From contig NZ_JACMSF010000013.1 in the NCBI RefSeq assembly GCF_014257025.1, positions 62,001-126,000 on the forward strand: 64,000 nucleotides of DNA, given 5' to 3'. Under the pieces are notes generated by a model. That model saw nothing but the letters and a program-made list of their open reading frames with translations, ran no database searches and had not been told where the DNA came from. Below are positions 24,172-33,313 of this stretch, piece after piece; position 1 is the first letter of the stretch; each line of letters starts with the position of its first letter. The DNA is from Streptomyces cupreus. GTDB lineage: Bacteria; Actinomycetota; Actinomycetes; Streptomycetales; Streptomycetaceae. The position numbers and the translations under genes were made by a program.

Positions 24172-24822
24172 ATGCGCACCAAGAAGTTCACGGCGGCCGC
24201 GCTGCTCGCCGCCACCACCCTGACCCTCTCCGCCTGCGGAGGCGGTGACGACGACGCGTCGCCCGTCACCGTGGTCTCCGAGGAGGCCGGCTCCCAGAAG
24301 GCCGCGACCGTCCTCGACAAGCCGTTCGAGAAGCCCGACCTGGTCCTCACCGACACCAACGGCGAGAAGTACGACTTCCGCGAGGAGACCGCGGGCAAGC
24401 CGACGCTGATCTACTTCGGCTACACCAACTGCCCCGACATCTGCCCGCTGACGATGAACAACATCGCCGTCGCCAAGAAGCAGCTGTCCAAGGCCGAACA
24501 GGACGAGCTGCGCATCGTGTTCGTCACCACCGACCCGGAGCGCGACACCGCCTCCGCGCTCGGCAAGTGGCTCAAGGGCATCGACCCCCAGGTGGTCGGC
24601 CTGACCGGCGACTTCGACACCATCCAAGCCGGCGCCCGCACCCTCGGCATCAGCATCGAGCCACCGCACGAGGAGAAGGGCAAGATGGTCTCCACGCACG
24701 GCACCCAGGTCATCGCCTTCTCGCCGAAGACCGACGGCGGCTATGTCCTCTACGGCGAGGACGCCACCGTCGACGACTACACCAAGGACCTCCCCAAGCT
24801 CATCAAGGGGGAGAACCCGTGA
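24172..24822 (+). CDS. sco: Sco1/SenC copper metallochaperone lipoprotein
   Basis: 216 aa. A lipoprotein signal (TLTLSACGGG) places it on the outer face of the membrane. The thioredoxin-fold domain has the copper-binding CPDIC in YFGYTNCPDICPLTMNN and the distal His in VSTHGTQVIAF. Sco proteins help load the CuA site of cytochrome c oxidase, and in Streptomyces (from memory) they pass copper on toward secreted radical copper oxidases. Start 24172 is set by the signal peptide. The stop overlaps the next gene (GTGA). Confidence 0.92.
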   Translation: MRTKKFTAAALLAATTLTLSACGGGDDDASPVTVVSEEAGSQKAATVLDKPFEKPDLVLTDTNGEKYDFREETAGKPTLIYFGYTNCPDICPLTMNNIAVAKKQLSKAEQDELRIVFVTTDPERDTASALGKWLKGIDPQVVGLTGDFDTIQAGARTLGISIEPPHEEKGKMVSTHGTQVIAFSPKTDGGYVLYGEDATVDDYTKDLPKLIKGENP

Positions 24823-25274
24823 GGCGTCCGGCAGCCTCCGCCGCGGTCCTCGCCGCGAGCCTGAGCCTGGTGCTGTCCGGCTGCGGCTCCTCCGAAGACG
24901 GCCCCGAACTCTCCGTCAGCGGCGCCTATATGCCGCAACCGGTCTCCGACTCCATGGCGGCGGGCTTCCTGACCCTCGCCAACGACGGCGGCACTCAGGA
25001 CGAACTGACCTCCGTCACCAGCGACATCGCGGGCGCCGTCACCGTCCACGAGACCGTCGACTCCGCGATGCGGGAGGTCGAGAACCTCGCCGTGCCCGCC
25101 GATGGCGAGGTCGTGTTCAAGAGCGGCGGAAACCACCTGATGTTCGAGAAGCTGAAGCGCAAGCCGAAGCAGGGCGACACGGTGTCCGTGGTGCTGCACT
25201 TCGCCGAGACCGACCCCGTCACGGTCGAGATGCCGGTGAAGCCGGCCACGTACACCCCCGCGACCGGACACTGA
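24819..25274 (+). CDS. ecuC: PCu(A)C-type extracytoplasmic copper chaperone lipoprotein
   Basis: 151 aa, GTG start overlapping the sco stop. A lipobox (LVLSGC) follows a short signal. The mature DUF461/PCuAC domain contains YMPQPVSDSMAAGFLTL, VHETVDSAM and GNHLMFEKL, the Met/His copper-binding set that includes the HxM pair. It binds Cu(I) and hands it to Sco. The S. lividans counterpart is called ECuC (recalled). Operon position between sco and copCD supports this. Confidence 0.87.
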   Translation: MRRPAASAAVLAASLSLVLSGCGSSEDGPELSVSGAYMPQPVSDSMAAGFLTLANDGGTQDELTSVTSDIAGAVTVHETVDSAMREVENLAVPADGEVVFKSGGNHLMFEKLKRKPKQGDTVSVVLHFAETDPVTVEMPVKPATYTPATGH

Positions 25275-25286
25275 GGGAGAAAACCC

Positions 25287-27200
25287 TTGACGCCGACCAT
25301 CGCCCCACGCGTCCGGACCCTGGTGCTGCTGCTCCTGGCCGCCGCCGGACTGCTCCTCGCCGGTGCCGGACCGGTCTCCGCGCATGCCGCGCTGACCGGC
25401 AGCGACCCCCAGCAGGGGGCGGTGGTCGAACAGGCCCCGGACCGGGTCTCGCTCACCTTCTCCGAAGAGGTCGCGCTCTCCGACGACTCGGTGCGCGTCC
25501 TCGCCCCCGACGGCAAGCGCGTCGACACCGGCAAGCCGTCCAAGGCGAGCGGCACGACGTACGCCGTGCGACTGAACGGCGGTCTGGCGGACGGCACCTA
25601 CACCGTCTCCTACCAGGTCGTCTCGGCCGACAGCCATCCGGTCGCGGGCGCCTTCACCTTCTCCGTCGGCGCCCCCTCGGCGACCTCCGTGTCCCTCTCC
25701 GACCAGACGGCGGGCGGCGGGGTCGTCGGCGTGCTCTACGGCATGGGCCGCTACGTCTCCTACGCGGGCTTCGTCGTCATGGTCGGCGGCGCCGCCTTCG
25801 TGCTCGCCTGCTGGCAGCGCGGGTCGGGGGTGCGGGCCGTGCAGCGGCTCGTCGTCTCCGGCTGGCTCGCGCTCACCGCGGCCACCCTCGCGCTGCTGCT
25901 CATGCGCGGCTCCTACACAGGCTCCGGCAAGGCCGGCGACATCTTCGACCTCAACCTCCTCGCCGACGTCCTCGAGACCAAGACCGGCGCGGCCCTGGTC
26001 TCCCGGCTCCTGCTGCTCGCGGCGGCGGCGCTGTTCATCGCGGTGCTGTTCGGGGCCTATGACAAACGCGAGGACCAGGAGAAACGGGACCTGACCTTCG
26101 GGCTGGCGATCGGCGGTACGGTCGTCGCGGCCGGGCTCGCGGCGAGCTGGGCGATGTCCGAGCACGCCTCCACCGGCCTCCAGCCCGGGATCGCGATGCC
26201 GGTCGACGTGGTCCATCTGCTCGCCGTCGCCGCCTGGCTCGGCGGCCTCACCGCCCTGCTCGTCGCCCTGTACCGCTCGCCCGGGACACCGGTGGACGGC
26301 ACGGCCGTACGACGGTTCTCGGCGCTCGCGTTCGGGAGCGTGGTCGCGCTCGTCGCCACCGGGGCCTACCAGTCGTGGCGTCAGCTCGGATCCTGGTCGG
26401 CGTTCACCGAGACCCGCTACGGTCAACTGCTGCTCGTCAAGATCGGCCTGGTGACGCTGCTCGTCGGCGTCGCGTGGATCTCTCGGCGGTGGACGGCTCG
26501 GCTGGCGAAGACGGTGGCTGCCGCACCGCAGAAGCAGAAGGTCGCGGCGACGGCGTCCGGTGATCCCGACGCGGCGAGTACGACTGGTGACCTCGACGCG
26601 GCGACCGCGTCCAGTGATCCCGAGCGGGCCGCCCAACTCGCCCGGCAGCAGGCCGCCATGGACACCGCCCGGCAGAAGCGGCTGCGGGACGCCGACCCGA
26701 ACCGCTTCGGACTGCGCCGCTCGGTGCTCGCCGAGGCCGGAGTCGCGGTCGTGCTGCTGGCGGTCACCACCGTCCTGACGTCCACCGAACCCGGTCGTAC
26801 GGAACAGGACGCCGCCAAGGCCACCGCCGCGTCCTCCTCGTCCTCCGCCGACGCCTCCGGGGCGCTGACCCTGGACATGTCCTTCGACACCGGCGGCGAG
26901 GACGGCAAGGGCGTCGTACGGCTCGAACTCGACCCCGCGCGCGTGGGCGGCAACGAGATGCACGTCTACGTCCAGCGGCCCAACGGACGGGCCTTCGACA
27001 TCCCCGAGGTGAAGGTCGCCTTCACCCTCGAATCCCAGGACATCGGGCCGCTGCCCGTCGTCCCTGACCACATCACCACCGGACACTGGTCGGCGAACGG
27101 AGTGCAGATCCCCATGGCAGGCGACTGGAAGATCGCCGTGACCGTGCGGACCTCCGACATCGACCAGACGACCGTCTCCAAGAACGCGCAGATCGGCTGA
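25287..27200 (+). CDS. copCD: CopC-CopD fusion copper transport protein with C-terminal YtkA-like domain
   Basis: 637 aa, TTG start at 25287 with GAGGGAG eight bases upstream. After a signal peptide comes a CopC domain (AHAALTGSDPQQGAVV...SLTFSEEV, with the N-terminal His ligand). Eight or so membrane helices of CopD follow (about residues 150-400), including SEHASTGLQPG and VDVVHLLAVAAWLGGL. A linker contains three SGDPDAAS-like imperfect repeats (about residues 415-445), then one more helix and an extracytoplasmic YtkA-like beta domain ending WSANGVQIPMAGDWKI. The YcnJ-type fusion is thought to import or store copper. Confidence 0.88.
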   Translation: MTPTIAPRVRTLVLLLLAAAGLLLAGAGPVSAHAALTGSDPQQGAVVEQAPDRVSLTFSEEVALSDDSVRVLAPDGKRVDTGKPSKASGTTYAVRLNGGLADGTYTVSYQVVSADSHPVAGAFTFSVGAPSATSVSLSDQTAGGGVVGVLYGMGRYVSYAGFVVMVGGAAFVLACWQRGSGVRAVQRLVVSGWLALTAATLALLLMRGSYTGSGKAGDIFDLNLLADVLETKTGAALVSRLLLLAAAALFIAVLFGAYDKREDQEKRDLTFGLAIGGTVVAAGLAASWAMSEHASTGLQPGIAMPVDVVHLLAVAAWLGGLTALLVALYRSPGTPVDGTAVRRFSALAFGSVVALVATGAYQSWRQLGSWSAFTETRYGQLLLVKIGLVTLLVGVAWISRRWTARLAKTVAAAPQKQKVAATASGDPDAASTTGDLDAATASSDPERAAQLARQQAAMDTARQKRLRDADPNRFGLRRSVLAEAGVAVVLLAVTTVLTSTEPGRTEQDAAKATAASSSSSADASGALTLDMSFDTGGEDGKGVVRLELDPARVGGNEMHVYVQRPNGRAFDIPEVKVAFTLESQDIGPLPVVPDHITTGHWSANGVQIPMAGDWKIAVTVRTSDIDQTTVSKNAQIG

Positions 27201-27205
27201 ACACC

Positions 27206-28486
27206 ATGGCTGACCAGTCCATCCCGCAGGCCCGCACTCCTGTCACCGACGAGAGCGTGTCCTCTCAGGCTTCGTCGGGCATTTCGCGACGCGCCCTGCT
27301 CGGCACCGCCGGTGCCACCGGGCTCGTGCTCGGCGCGGCGGGCGGGGCCGTGGGTTATGCCGCCGCGCCCTCCGAGGCGACTCCGCTCACCTCGCTGGGC
27401 GCGGACGAGGTGATGTTTCACGGGAAACATCAGCCCGGCATCCTTCAGGGCCTCCAGGCCCGTGGCCATGTCCTCGCCTTCGACCTGGCGGCGGGCGTGG
27501 GCCGCAAGGAGGCCGCCGCGCTGCTGCGCCGCTGGTCGGAAACGGCACGGCGGCTGATGGCGGGCGAGGCCGCCGCCTCGGACGACACCGGTGTGGCCCG
27601 GGACGCCGGCCCGTCCTCGCTGACGATCACCTTCGGCTTCGGGCACAGCTTCTTCGCCCGTACCGGCCTGGAGAAGCAGCGCCCGGTCGCCCTGGACCCG
27701 CTGCCCGACTTCTCCTCCGACCATCTCGACAAGGCGCGCAGCAACGGCGACCTGTGGGTGCAGATCGGCGCCAATGACGCGCTGGTCGCCTTCCACGCCT
27801 TGCGCGCGATCCAGAAGGACGCGGGCAGCGCCGCCCGGGTCCGCTGGCAGATGAACGGCTTCAACCGCTCGCCGGGCGCCACCGCCCACCCCATGACGGC
27901 CCGCAATCTGATGGGCCAGATCGACGGCACCCGCAACCCGAAGCCGACGGAGTCCGACTTCGACCGGCGGATCTTCGTGCCGTCCTCGGGGGAACCCTCC
28001 TGGATGGCGAACGGCTCCTATGCCGTCGTACGTCGGATCCGCATGCTCCTCGACGACTGGGAGCGGCTCTCCGGCAAGGAGCAGGAGGACGTCATCGGGC
28101 GCCGCAAGGCGGACGGGGCGCCGCTGTCCGGGGGCACCGAGACCACCGGGATGGACCTGGAGAAGACGGACGCGGAGGGCAGCCTGGTCGTCCCGATCAA
28201 CGCCCACGCCCGGATCAGCCGGCCCGACCAGAACGGCGGGGCGGCGATGCTGCGGCGGCCGTTCTCCTACCACGACGGCATCGACGCGGACGGGACTCCG
28301 GACGCGGGGCTGCTGTTCATCTGCTGGCAGGCCGATCCCCTGCGCGGCTTCGTGACCGTGCAGCGCAAGCTGGACCGGGGCGACGCGCTGTCGAAGTTCA
28401 TCCGCCACGAGGCGAGCGGCCTGTTCGCGGTGCCGGGCGGGGCGGCCGAGGGAGAGTACGTCGGGCAGGCGCTGCTGGAGGGGTGA
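27206..28486 (+). CDS. dtpA: Tat-exported DyP-type heme peroxidase
   Basis: 426 aa. The signal carries a twin-arginine motif (ISRRALLGTAGATG) and a hydrophobic segment ending near residue 50. The DyP family motif GxxDG is GQIDGTRNP, with the proximal-heme His region and distal Arg further on (GAAMLRRPFSYHDG, FICWQADP). From memory, the S. lividans orthologue DtpA works with Sco and ECuC in maturing the secreted radical copper oxidase GlxA. It follows copCD after 5 bases, so it is part of the copper operon. A near-parS sequence lies inside the gene at 27415-27428. Confidence 0.9.
   Translation: MADQSIPQARTPVTDESVSSQASSGISRRALLGTAGATGLVLGAAGGAVGYAAAPSEATPLTSLGADEVMFHGKHQPGILQGLQARGHVLAFDLAAGVGRKEAAALLRRWSETARRLMAGEAAASDDTGVARDAGPSSLTITFGFGHSFFARTGLEKQRPVALDPLPDFSSDHLDKARSNGDLWVQIGANDALVAFHALRAIQKDAGSAARVRWQMNGFNRSPGATAHPMTARNLMGQIDGTRNPKPTESDFDRRIFVPSSGEPSWMANGSYAVVRRIRMLLDDWERLSGKEQEDVIGRRKADGAPLSGGTETTGMDLEKTDAEGSLVVPINAHARISRPDQNGGAAMLRRPFSYHDGIDADGTPDAGLLFICWQADPLRGFVTVQRKLDRGDALSKFIRHEASGLFAVPGGAAEGEYVGQALLEG
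27415..27428. other. parS-like site, one mismatch, inside dtpA
   Basis: GTTTCACGGGAAAC differs from the Streptomyces parS core GTTTCACGTGAAAC at one position. The flanks (TG...AT) extend the symmetry by one base. It is within coding sequence (codons 70-75 of dtpA). ParB may bind it weakly, or it may be chance. Confidence 0.45.
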
Positions 28487-28554
28487 CGCGAGGCGGCTTC
28501 ACCCGGTCGTGAGACACGTGCGCCGGGCTTCCCCGAGGCCATTAGGGTGAGGTC

Positions 28555-29487
28555 ATGCCAGCGAGCTATGCGTATCTCGGTCCCGAAGGCACCTTCACCG
28601 AAGCCGCCCTGCGCACGCTTCCCGAGACGGCCACGCGGGAGCTCGTCCCGTACGTGTCCGTGCAGTCGGCGCTCGACGCGGTGCGTGCCGGTGAGGCCGA
28701 GGCCGCCTTCGTGCCGATCGAGAACTCCGTCGAGGGCGGGATCACCACCACCCTCGACGAGCTGGTCGCGGGCGCCCCGCTGATGATCTACCGCGAGGTG
28801 CTGCTGTCGATCACCTTCGCGCTGCTGGTCCGGCCGGGCACCAAGCTCTCCGACATCAAGACGGTCTCCGCGCACCCGGCCGCCCAGCCGCAGGTCCGCA
28901 ACTGGCTGAAGAACAACCTCCCGGACGCCCACTGGGAATCGGCCGCCTCGAACGCGGACGCCGCCCGCCTGGTCCAGGAGGGGCAGTACGACGCGGCCTT
29001 CGCGGGCGAGTTCGCCGCCGCCCTGTACGGCCTTGAGGCCCTGGAGAGCGGGATCCACGACGCGGAGAACGCCCAGACCCGGTTCGTGCTGGTCGGCCGC
29101 CCGGCCCGGCCCGCGGCGCCGACCGGCGCGGACAAGACCTCCGTCGTGCTGTGGCAGCGCGACGACCACCCCGGCGCGCTGCGCGATCTGCTGGGCGAGT
29201 TCGCGACCCGGGGCATCAACCTGATGCTGCTCCAGTCCCGGCCCACCGGCGCCGGTATCGGCAACTACTGCTTCTGCATCGACGCGGAGGGTCATATCTC
29301 CGACCGGCGGGTGGCGGAGGCCCTGATGGGGCTGAAGCGGATCTGCCTGGAGGTGCGGTTCCTCGGCTCGTACCCGCGCGCGGATGTGGGCGTGGAGGAC
29401 GTGAGCGCGCCGCGAACCGGGACGTCGGACGAGGCGTTCGTGTCGGCGTCGGACTGGGTGGCGCGGTGCCAGGACGGGCGATTCTGA
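28555..29487 (+). CDS. pheA: prephenate dehydratase
   Basis: 310 aa, stand-alone enzyme converting prephenate to phenylpyruvate in phenylalanine synthesis. The catalytic domain starts YAYLGPEGTFTEAAL, contains VPIENSVEGGITTTLDEL and ends with the conserved TRFVLVGR motif (Thr-Arg-Phe). A C-terminal ACT domain (DDHPGALRDLLGEFATRGINLMLLQSRP) gives feedback control by Phe. GTGAGG lies before the ATG. The gene is followed by the DnaA-box-rich gap, then serS. Confidence 0.93.
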   Translation: MPASYAYLGPEGTFTEAALRTLPETATRELVPYVSVQSALDAVRAGEAEAAFVPIENSVEGGITTTLDELVAGAPLMIYREVLLSITFALLVRPGTKLSDIKTVSAHPAAQPQVRNWLKNNLPDAHWESAASNADAARLVQEGQYDAAFAGEFAAALYGLEALESGIHDAENAQTRFVLVGRPARPAAPTGADKTSVVLWQRDDHPGALRDLLGEFATRGINLMLLQSRPTGAGIGNYCFCIDAEGHISDRRVAEALMGLKRICLEVRFLGSYPRADVGVEDVSAPRTGTSDEAFVSASDWVARCQDGRF

Positions 29488-29511
29488 GCCGGTACCACCA
29501 GCGTATTGTCG

Positions 29512-29850
29512 TTATCCACAGGAGTTATCCACAGGTCGGCCTCTCGACCTGGGGACAAGTCGACACCGCCATGCGACTCAGTCGACAAATCGCCCTACAG
29601 CGCACCACCTCGTCCACCGGCGCGCAGTTCACCCTTCGTCCACTCGTTTCCTGCGAGCCATCCTTTGGGGCGACGCAATTCCACTCGAACGTGGGCGTAA
29701 AGGAGGTTTGGCCTGGGAATCACCAGGATCAACCACGCAATTCGGAGTGATCAATTCCGGCGTCCACAGATCTTCCACACAGCCTGTGGATAACTCTTGG
29801 AGGGGTGTGGACGCCTGTGGATGACGAGACCCCAAGTCCCGTTCTCCACA
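29512..29850. other. cluster of DnaA boxes between pheA and serS
   Basis: Nonamers close to the DnaA box TTRTCCACA are packed into about 340 bases. Perfect TTATCCACA copies are at 29512-29520 and 29525-29533 (plus) and 29785-29793 (minus). One-mismatch copies are TTGTCCCCA at 29550-29558 (minus), TCATCCACA at 29816-29824 (minus) and TTCTCCACA at 29842-29850 (plus). Weaker GCGTCCACA or TCTTCCACA copies are at 29760-29768, 29771-29779 and 29806-29814. The spacer is AT-richer than its surroundings and holds no credible gene. From memory, an S. coelicolor cluster named D78, in this neighbourhood, titrates DnaA and restrains replication initiation. This is probably the equivalent or a sister site. 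Confidence 0.75.
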
Positions 29851-30004
29851 AGGAAATCCGGTCAACATCGCGCCCGCCGCCTGCCCCGTCCCAGGGAGTG
29901 AGACGCCTTTTATTGACACGGGGCGCAATTCCCTCATAACGGTATGTAAGCCGCAAATCGGGGCGCCCCGGAAAAGCGAGTCGTGAGCAGGGACCGGGCC
30001 CCGG

Positions 30005-30018
30005 TAGCCTTGACCGCG
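30005..30018 (+). promoter_or_regulatory. -10 element for a leaderless serS transcript
   Basis: TAGCCT at 30005-30010 is a TAnnnT -10 hexamer seven bases before the GTG of serS, with no Shine-Dalgarno between. Transcription would begin at or next to the start codon. The -35 is poor (TCGTGA near 29981). Confidence 0.45.
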
Positions 30019-31295
30019 TGATTGACCTTCGCCTGCTCCGTGAGGACCCCGACCGTGTGCGCGCGTCCCAGCGCGCCCGTGGAGAGGACGTCGCGCTCGT
30101 CGACGCTCTCCTGTCTGCCGACGAGCGGCGCAGGTCGTCCGGCGTCCGCTTCGACGAGCTGCGCTCCGAGCAGAAGTCGCTCGGCAAGCTGATCCCCAAG
30201 GCCACTCCGGAGGAGCGGGCCGAGCTCCTGCAGAAGGCGGAGCAGCTCAAGACGGACGTCAAGGCAGCCGAGGCCGCGCAGAACGAGGCCGACGACGAGA
30301 CCAAGCGCCTCGCCCTCCAGCTCGGCAACCTCGTCCACCCCGACGTGCCCGTGGGCGGCGAGGAGGACTTCGTCGTCCTGGAGACGCACGGCACCATCCG
30401 CGACTTCGGCGCCGAGGGCTTCGAGCCCAAGGACCACCTGGAGCTCGGCGAGGCGCTGGGCGCCATCGACGTCGAGCGCGGCGCCAAGGTGTCCGGCTCG
30501 CGCTTCTACTACCTCACCGGTGTCGGCGCCCTGCTGGAGCTGGCGCTGGTCAACGCCGCCATCGCCCAGGCCACCGAGGCCGGCTTCACCCCGATGCTCA
30601 CCCCCGCGCTGGTCCGCCCGCGCGCGATGGAGGGCACCGGCTTCCTCGGCCAGGCCGCGGAGAACGTGTACCACCTGGAGAAGGACGACTACTACCTGGT
30701 CGGCACCTCCGAGGTCCCGCTCGCCGCGTACCACATGGACGAGATCCTCGACGCCGACCGGCTGCCGCTGCGCTACGCCGGCTTCTCGCCGTGCTTCCGC
30801 CGCGAGGCCGGCACCTACGGCAAGGACACCCGCGGCATCTTCCGGGTGCACCAGTTCGACAAGGTCGAGATGTTCTCCTACGTCGACCCCGAGGACGCGG
30901 AGAACGAGCACAGGCGGCTCCTGGAGTGGGAGAAGCAGTGGCTGACCGGTCTTGAGCTGCCCTTCCAGGTCATCGACGTCGCCTCGGGCGACCTCGGCGC
31001 CTCCGCCTCCCGCAAGTTCGACTGCGAGGCGTGGATCCCGACCCAGGGCAAGTACCGCGAGCTGACCTCGGCCTCCAACTGCGACGGCTTTCAGGCGCGC
31101 CGCCTGTCCGTCCGTATGCGTGACGGCAAGAAGGTGCAGCCGCTGGCGACGCTCAACGGCACGCTGTGCGCGGTGCCGCGGACGATCGTGGCGATCCTGG
31201 AGAACCACCAGCTGGCCGACGGTTCGGTACGGGTGCCCGAGGTGCTGCGTCCGTACCTGGGCGGCCGGGAGGTCCTGGAGCCGGTCGCCAAGTGA
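30018..31295 (+). CDS. serS: seryl-tRNA synthetase
   Basis: 425 aa class II aminoacyl-tRNA synthetase charging tRNA-Ser and tRNA-Sec type acceptors. Residues 1-110 are the antiparallel coiled-coil arm ([18 protein letters not shown]...). The catalytic core has motif 2 in [21 protein letters not shown] and motif 3 in [18 protein letters not shown], with [13 protein letters not shown] between them. It has a GTG start and is probably leaderless. The stop overlaps the HAD gene start (GTGA), so the two are translationally coupled. Confidence 0.96.
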   Translation: MIDLRLLREDPDRVRASQRARGEDVALVDALLSADERRRSSGVRFDELRSEQKSLGKLIPKATPEERAELLQKAEQLKTDVKAAEAAQNEADDETKRLALQLGNLVHPDVPVGGEEDFVVLETHGTIRDFGAEGFEPKDHLELGEALGAIDVERGAKVSGSRFYYLTGVGALLELALVNAAIAQATEAGFTPMLTPALVRPRAMEGTGFLGQAAENVYHLEKDDYYLVGTSEVPLAAYHMDEILDADRLPLRYAGFSPCFRREAGTYGKDTRGIFRVHQFDKVEMFSYVDPEDAENEHRRLLEWEKQWLTGLELPFQVIDVASGDLGASASRKFDCEAWIPTQGKYRELTSASNCDGFQARRLSVRMRDGKKVQPLATLNGTLCAVPRTIVAILENHQLADGSVRVPEVLRPYLGGREVLEPVAK

Positions 31296-32101
31296 GCGCC
31301 GGCCTCCCTTACAGGCTCATCGCGACCGACCTCGACGGGACGCTCCTGGGCTCCGACGACTCGATCTCGCGGCGCACCCGTGACGCGCTCGCCGCGGCCA
31401 CCGCGGCGGGCGCCGCGCACATCGTCGTGACCGGACGTGCGGCGCCCTGGACCCGGCACATCCTCGACGACCTCGGGTACCGGGGGCTCGCGGTGTGCGC
31501 GCAGGGTGCGCAGGTGTACGACGCCGGTGAGCACCGTCTGCTGACGTCGGTGACGCTCGACCGGCAACTGGCCGGGGTGGCGCTCGCGAAGATCGAGGCG
31601 GAGGTCGGTCCGCTGTTCCTGGCGGCGAGCCGGGACGGTCTTGACGGGGAGGTGCTGGTCGGCCCGGGGTACGCGGTCACGGGCAAACTGCCGGCGACGC
31701 CCTTCACGGACGCGGCCGATCTGTGGTCGGCACCGCTGAACAAGATCTACATACAGCACCCGGAACTGTCGGACGACGAACTGGCGGACGCCGCGAGGCG
31801 CGCCGCGGGCGGGTTCGTCACGGTCGCGATGGCGGGCGCGGGGATTGTGGAACTGCTTCCGCTGGGGCTGTCCAAGGCAACGGGACTGTCGATCGCGGCC
31901 CGCCGCCTGGGCCTGAAGGCCGCCGACACGATTGCCTTCGGCGATATGCCGAACGACCTGCCCATGTTCGCGTGGTCGTCATACGGCGTGGCGATGGCGG
32001 GCGCGCACGAGGAACTCAAGGCGGTGGCGGACGAGGTCACGTCGTCGAACGACGAGGACGGGATCGCCGTCGTTCTGGAACGGCTGCTGGCGAGCTCCTA
32101 G
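31292..32101 (+). CDS. HAD-IIB (Cof-type) phosphatase
   Basis: 269 aa. Motif I is [17 protein letters not shown], motif II is [10 protein letters not shown] and motif IV is [10 protein letters not shown], with a Lys in [10 protein letters not shown]. Cof-like enzymes dephosphorylate sugar phosphates, FMN or PLP with broad specificity. Start GTG 31292 overlaps the serS stop. A paralogue lies at 40678-41547. A hairpin at 32124-32143 terminates the unit. Confidence 0.87.
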   Translation: MSAGLPYRLIATDLDGTLLGSDDSISRRTRDALAAATAAGAAHIVVTGRAAPWTRHILDDLGYRGLAVCAQGAQVYDAGEHRLLTSVTLDRQLAGVALAKIEAEVGPLFLAASRDGLDGEVLVGPGYAVTGKLPATPFTDAADLWSAPLNKIYIQHPELSDDELADAARRAAGGFVTVAMAGAGIVELLPLGLSKATGLSIAARRLGLKAADTIAFGDMPNDLPMFAWSSYGVAMAGAHEELKAVADEVTSSNDEDGIAVVLERLLASS

Positions 32102-32123
32102 ACCGGCGCAGCCTGCGGGCAGT

Positions 32124-32143
32124 CGTGCCGCTGGGGCGGCACG
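32124..32143 (+). terminator. hairpin terminator after the serS-HAD unit
   Basis: CGTGCCGC (32124-32131), loop TGGG, GCGGCACG (32136-32143): an 8-base perfect stem 23 bases after the HAD stop. Confidence 0.7.
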
Positions 32144-32557
32144 GGTGGGCGCTGGGGTCCCCCCTCGGGGGGGGAGGCACCTCGCGGCGCCGAGTTGCGC
32201 AACCGACCCGCGCCGGCCCCAGCGCAGGGTGCCCCCTTCAGCGAGGGAGCGAAAGGGAAGGCGGCCTCACGCAAGCGCAGCGCGCCGCGTGCTCGAAGCG
32301 GCCGCCCGGGCAGCTCCCCGATGCGGTGCGGGCTCGACGGAGGGGTAACTACTCCGGAGCCCGCCGCGGGCTGCCCTGTGGGGAACTCGACGGACTGTCG
32401 TGCATGGACGTCGTCGCGCTCCTCCCCAGCTGGTGGCGCCGACTGGATCCGGCGTCCTGGACACCAACCATCCTGCCCGCCCCCCGAGTTGACCGCCACC
32501 GAATAAAACAGCTCAGGGGCGCCGCCACCTGCGACGCCGCCCCTCGCTGAAGAACCA

Positions 32558-32580
32558 GCCCGCCCAGGCAATGAGCGGGC
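32558..32580 (-). terminator. weak hairpin after the ABC permease gene
   Basis: Arms GCCCGC (32558-32563) and GCGGGC (32575-32580) around an 11-base loop lie just past the stop of the leftward permease gene. A second possible stem (AGGGGCG/CGCCCCT, about 32515-32543) follows. Confidence 0.4.
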
Positions 32581-32583
32581 CGT

Positions 32584-33303
32584 CTACTCCTCGCCCGCCA
32601 GCGTCAGCGACCGCAGCTTCTGGCCCGCGTACCAGGTGGCCAGGACGGTCACCGCGACAAGCAGCACCGTCGCCGTGGTGATGCCCACGTCCGACGTGAC
32701 GAGTTCCCCGCCCGTCACCTCATGGGCCACCGCGAGCGACCACTGCTGGACGCTCAGCGTGCGCGCGCCCTCCACCAGGGAGCCGAACAGGGCCTCCCAG
32801 ACCAGGGCGTAGACGAGCCCGAAGACCACCGCGTGCCGCGACACCGTGCCGAGGAGCAGGAAGAGCGCGGCGTAGGCGATGGAGGCGACCAGCGCGGCCA
32901 CCGTGTAGGCCACGGCGATCTGCTGGCCGTTGCCGTTGAGGATGAGGCCGGAGATCATCGTCGGCACCGCGGAGAACACCATGGTCACGGCGATGGCCAC
33001 GATCAGCTTGGTGAAGATGATCGTCGGGCGCTTGATCGGCTTGGAGAGCAGATACACCACCGAGCCGTCGTCGATCTCGGGTCCGATCGCTCCGGTGCCC
33101 GCGATGACGCCGATGATCGGCACCATGGTGGCGAGCGCGATCCCGCCGAGCAGGTCGGAGGCGGTCTGGTCGTCGGCGCCGGCGAGGGCGCGGACGATCA
33201 CCGAGATCACGATCAGCAGCAGCGGAAGGGCGCCGAGGATCAGGGCCCGGCGCCGGCCGAGCAGGGCCCGGTAGGTGAGTCGGGCGACTGTGGGGTCGTA
33301 CAT
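32584..33303 (-). CDS. ABC-2 type transporter permease
   Basis: 239 aa with about six membrane helices. It starts MYDPTVARLTYRALLGRRRALI, typical of ABC-2 permeases. Family-like features are GPEIDDGSVVYLLSKPIKRPTII before the central helices and a C-terminal ATVLLVAVTVLATWYAG. It is the last gene of a four-gene leftward run of two ATPase/permease pairs and follows its ATPase by 10 bases. Substrate unknown. Confidence 0.85.
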   Translation of the reverse strand: MYDPTVARLTYRALLGRRRALILGALPLLLIVISVIVRALAGADDQTASDLLGGIALATMVPIIGVIAGTGAIGPEIDDGSVVYLLSKPIKRPTIIFTKLIVAIAVTMVFSAVPTMISGLILNGNGQQIAVAYTVAALVASIAYAALFLLLGTVSRHAVVFGLVYALVWEALFGSLVEGARTLSVQQWSLAVAHEVTGGELVTSDVGITTATVLLVAVTVLATWYAGQKLRSLTLAGEE

Positions 33304-33313
33304 CTTCGGCCTC

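Larger units (their letters stand above)
32102..32583. other. long convergent intergenic region, structured, no gene supported
   Basis: About 480 bases between two convergent genes. Besides the terminators at both ends, there is a 9-base pair of arms GCGCTGGGG (32149-32157) and CCCCAGCGC (32217-32225) enclosing a C6/G8 hairpin. Open frames here are long on both strands only because stops are rare at this GC content. They lack starts with ribosome-binding sites and match no family I know. A small RNA is possible but not shown. Confidence 0.45.

Noticed and set aside
32098..32571. Long frames on both strands in the serS-HAD / ABC permease gap
   Set aside because: Compositionally extreme, full of terminator-like stems, no ribosome-binding site, no family resemblance.
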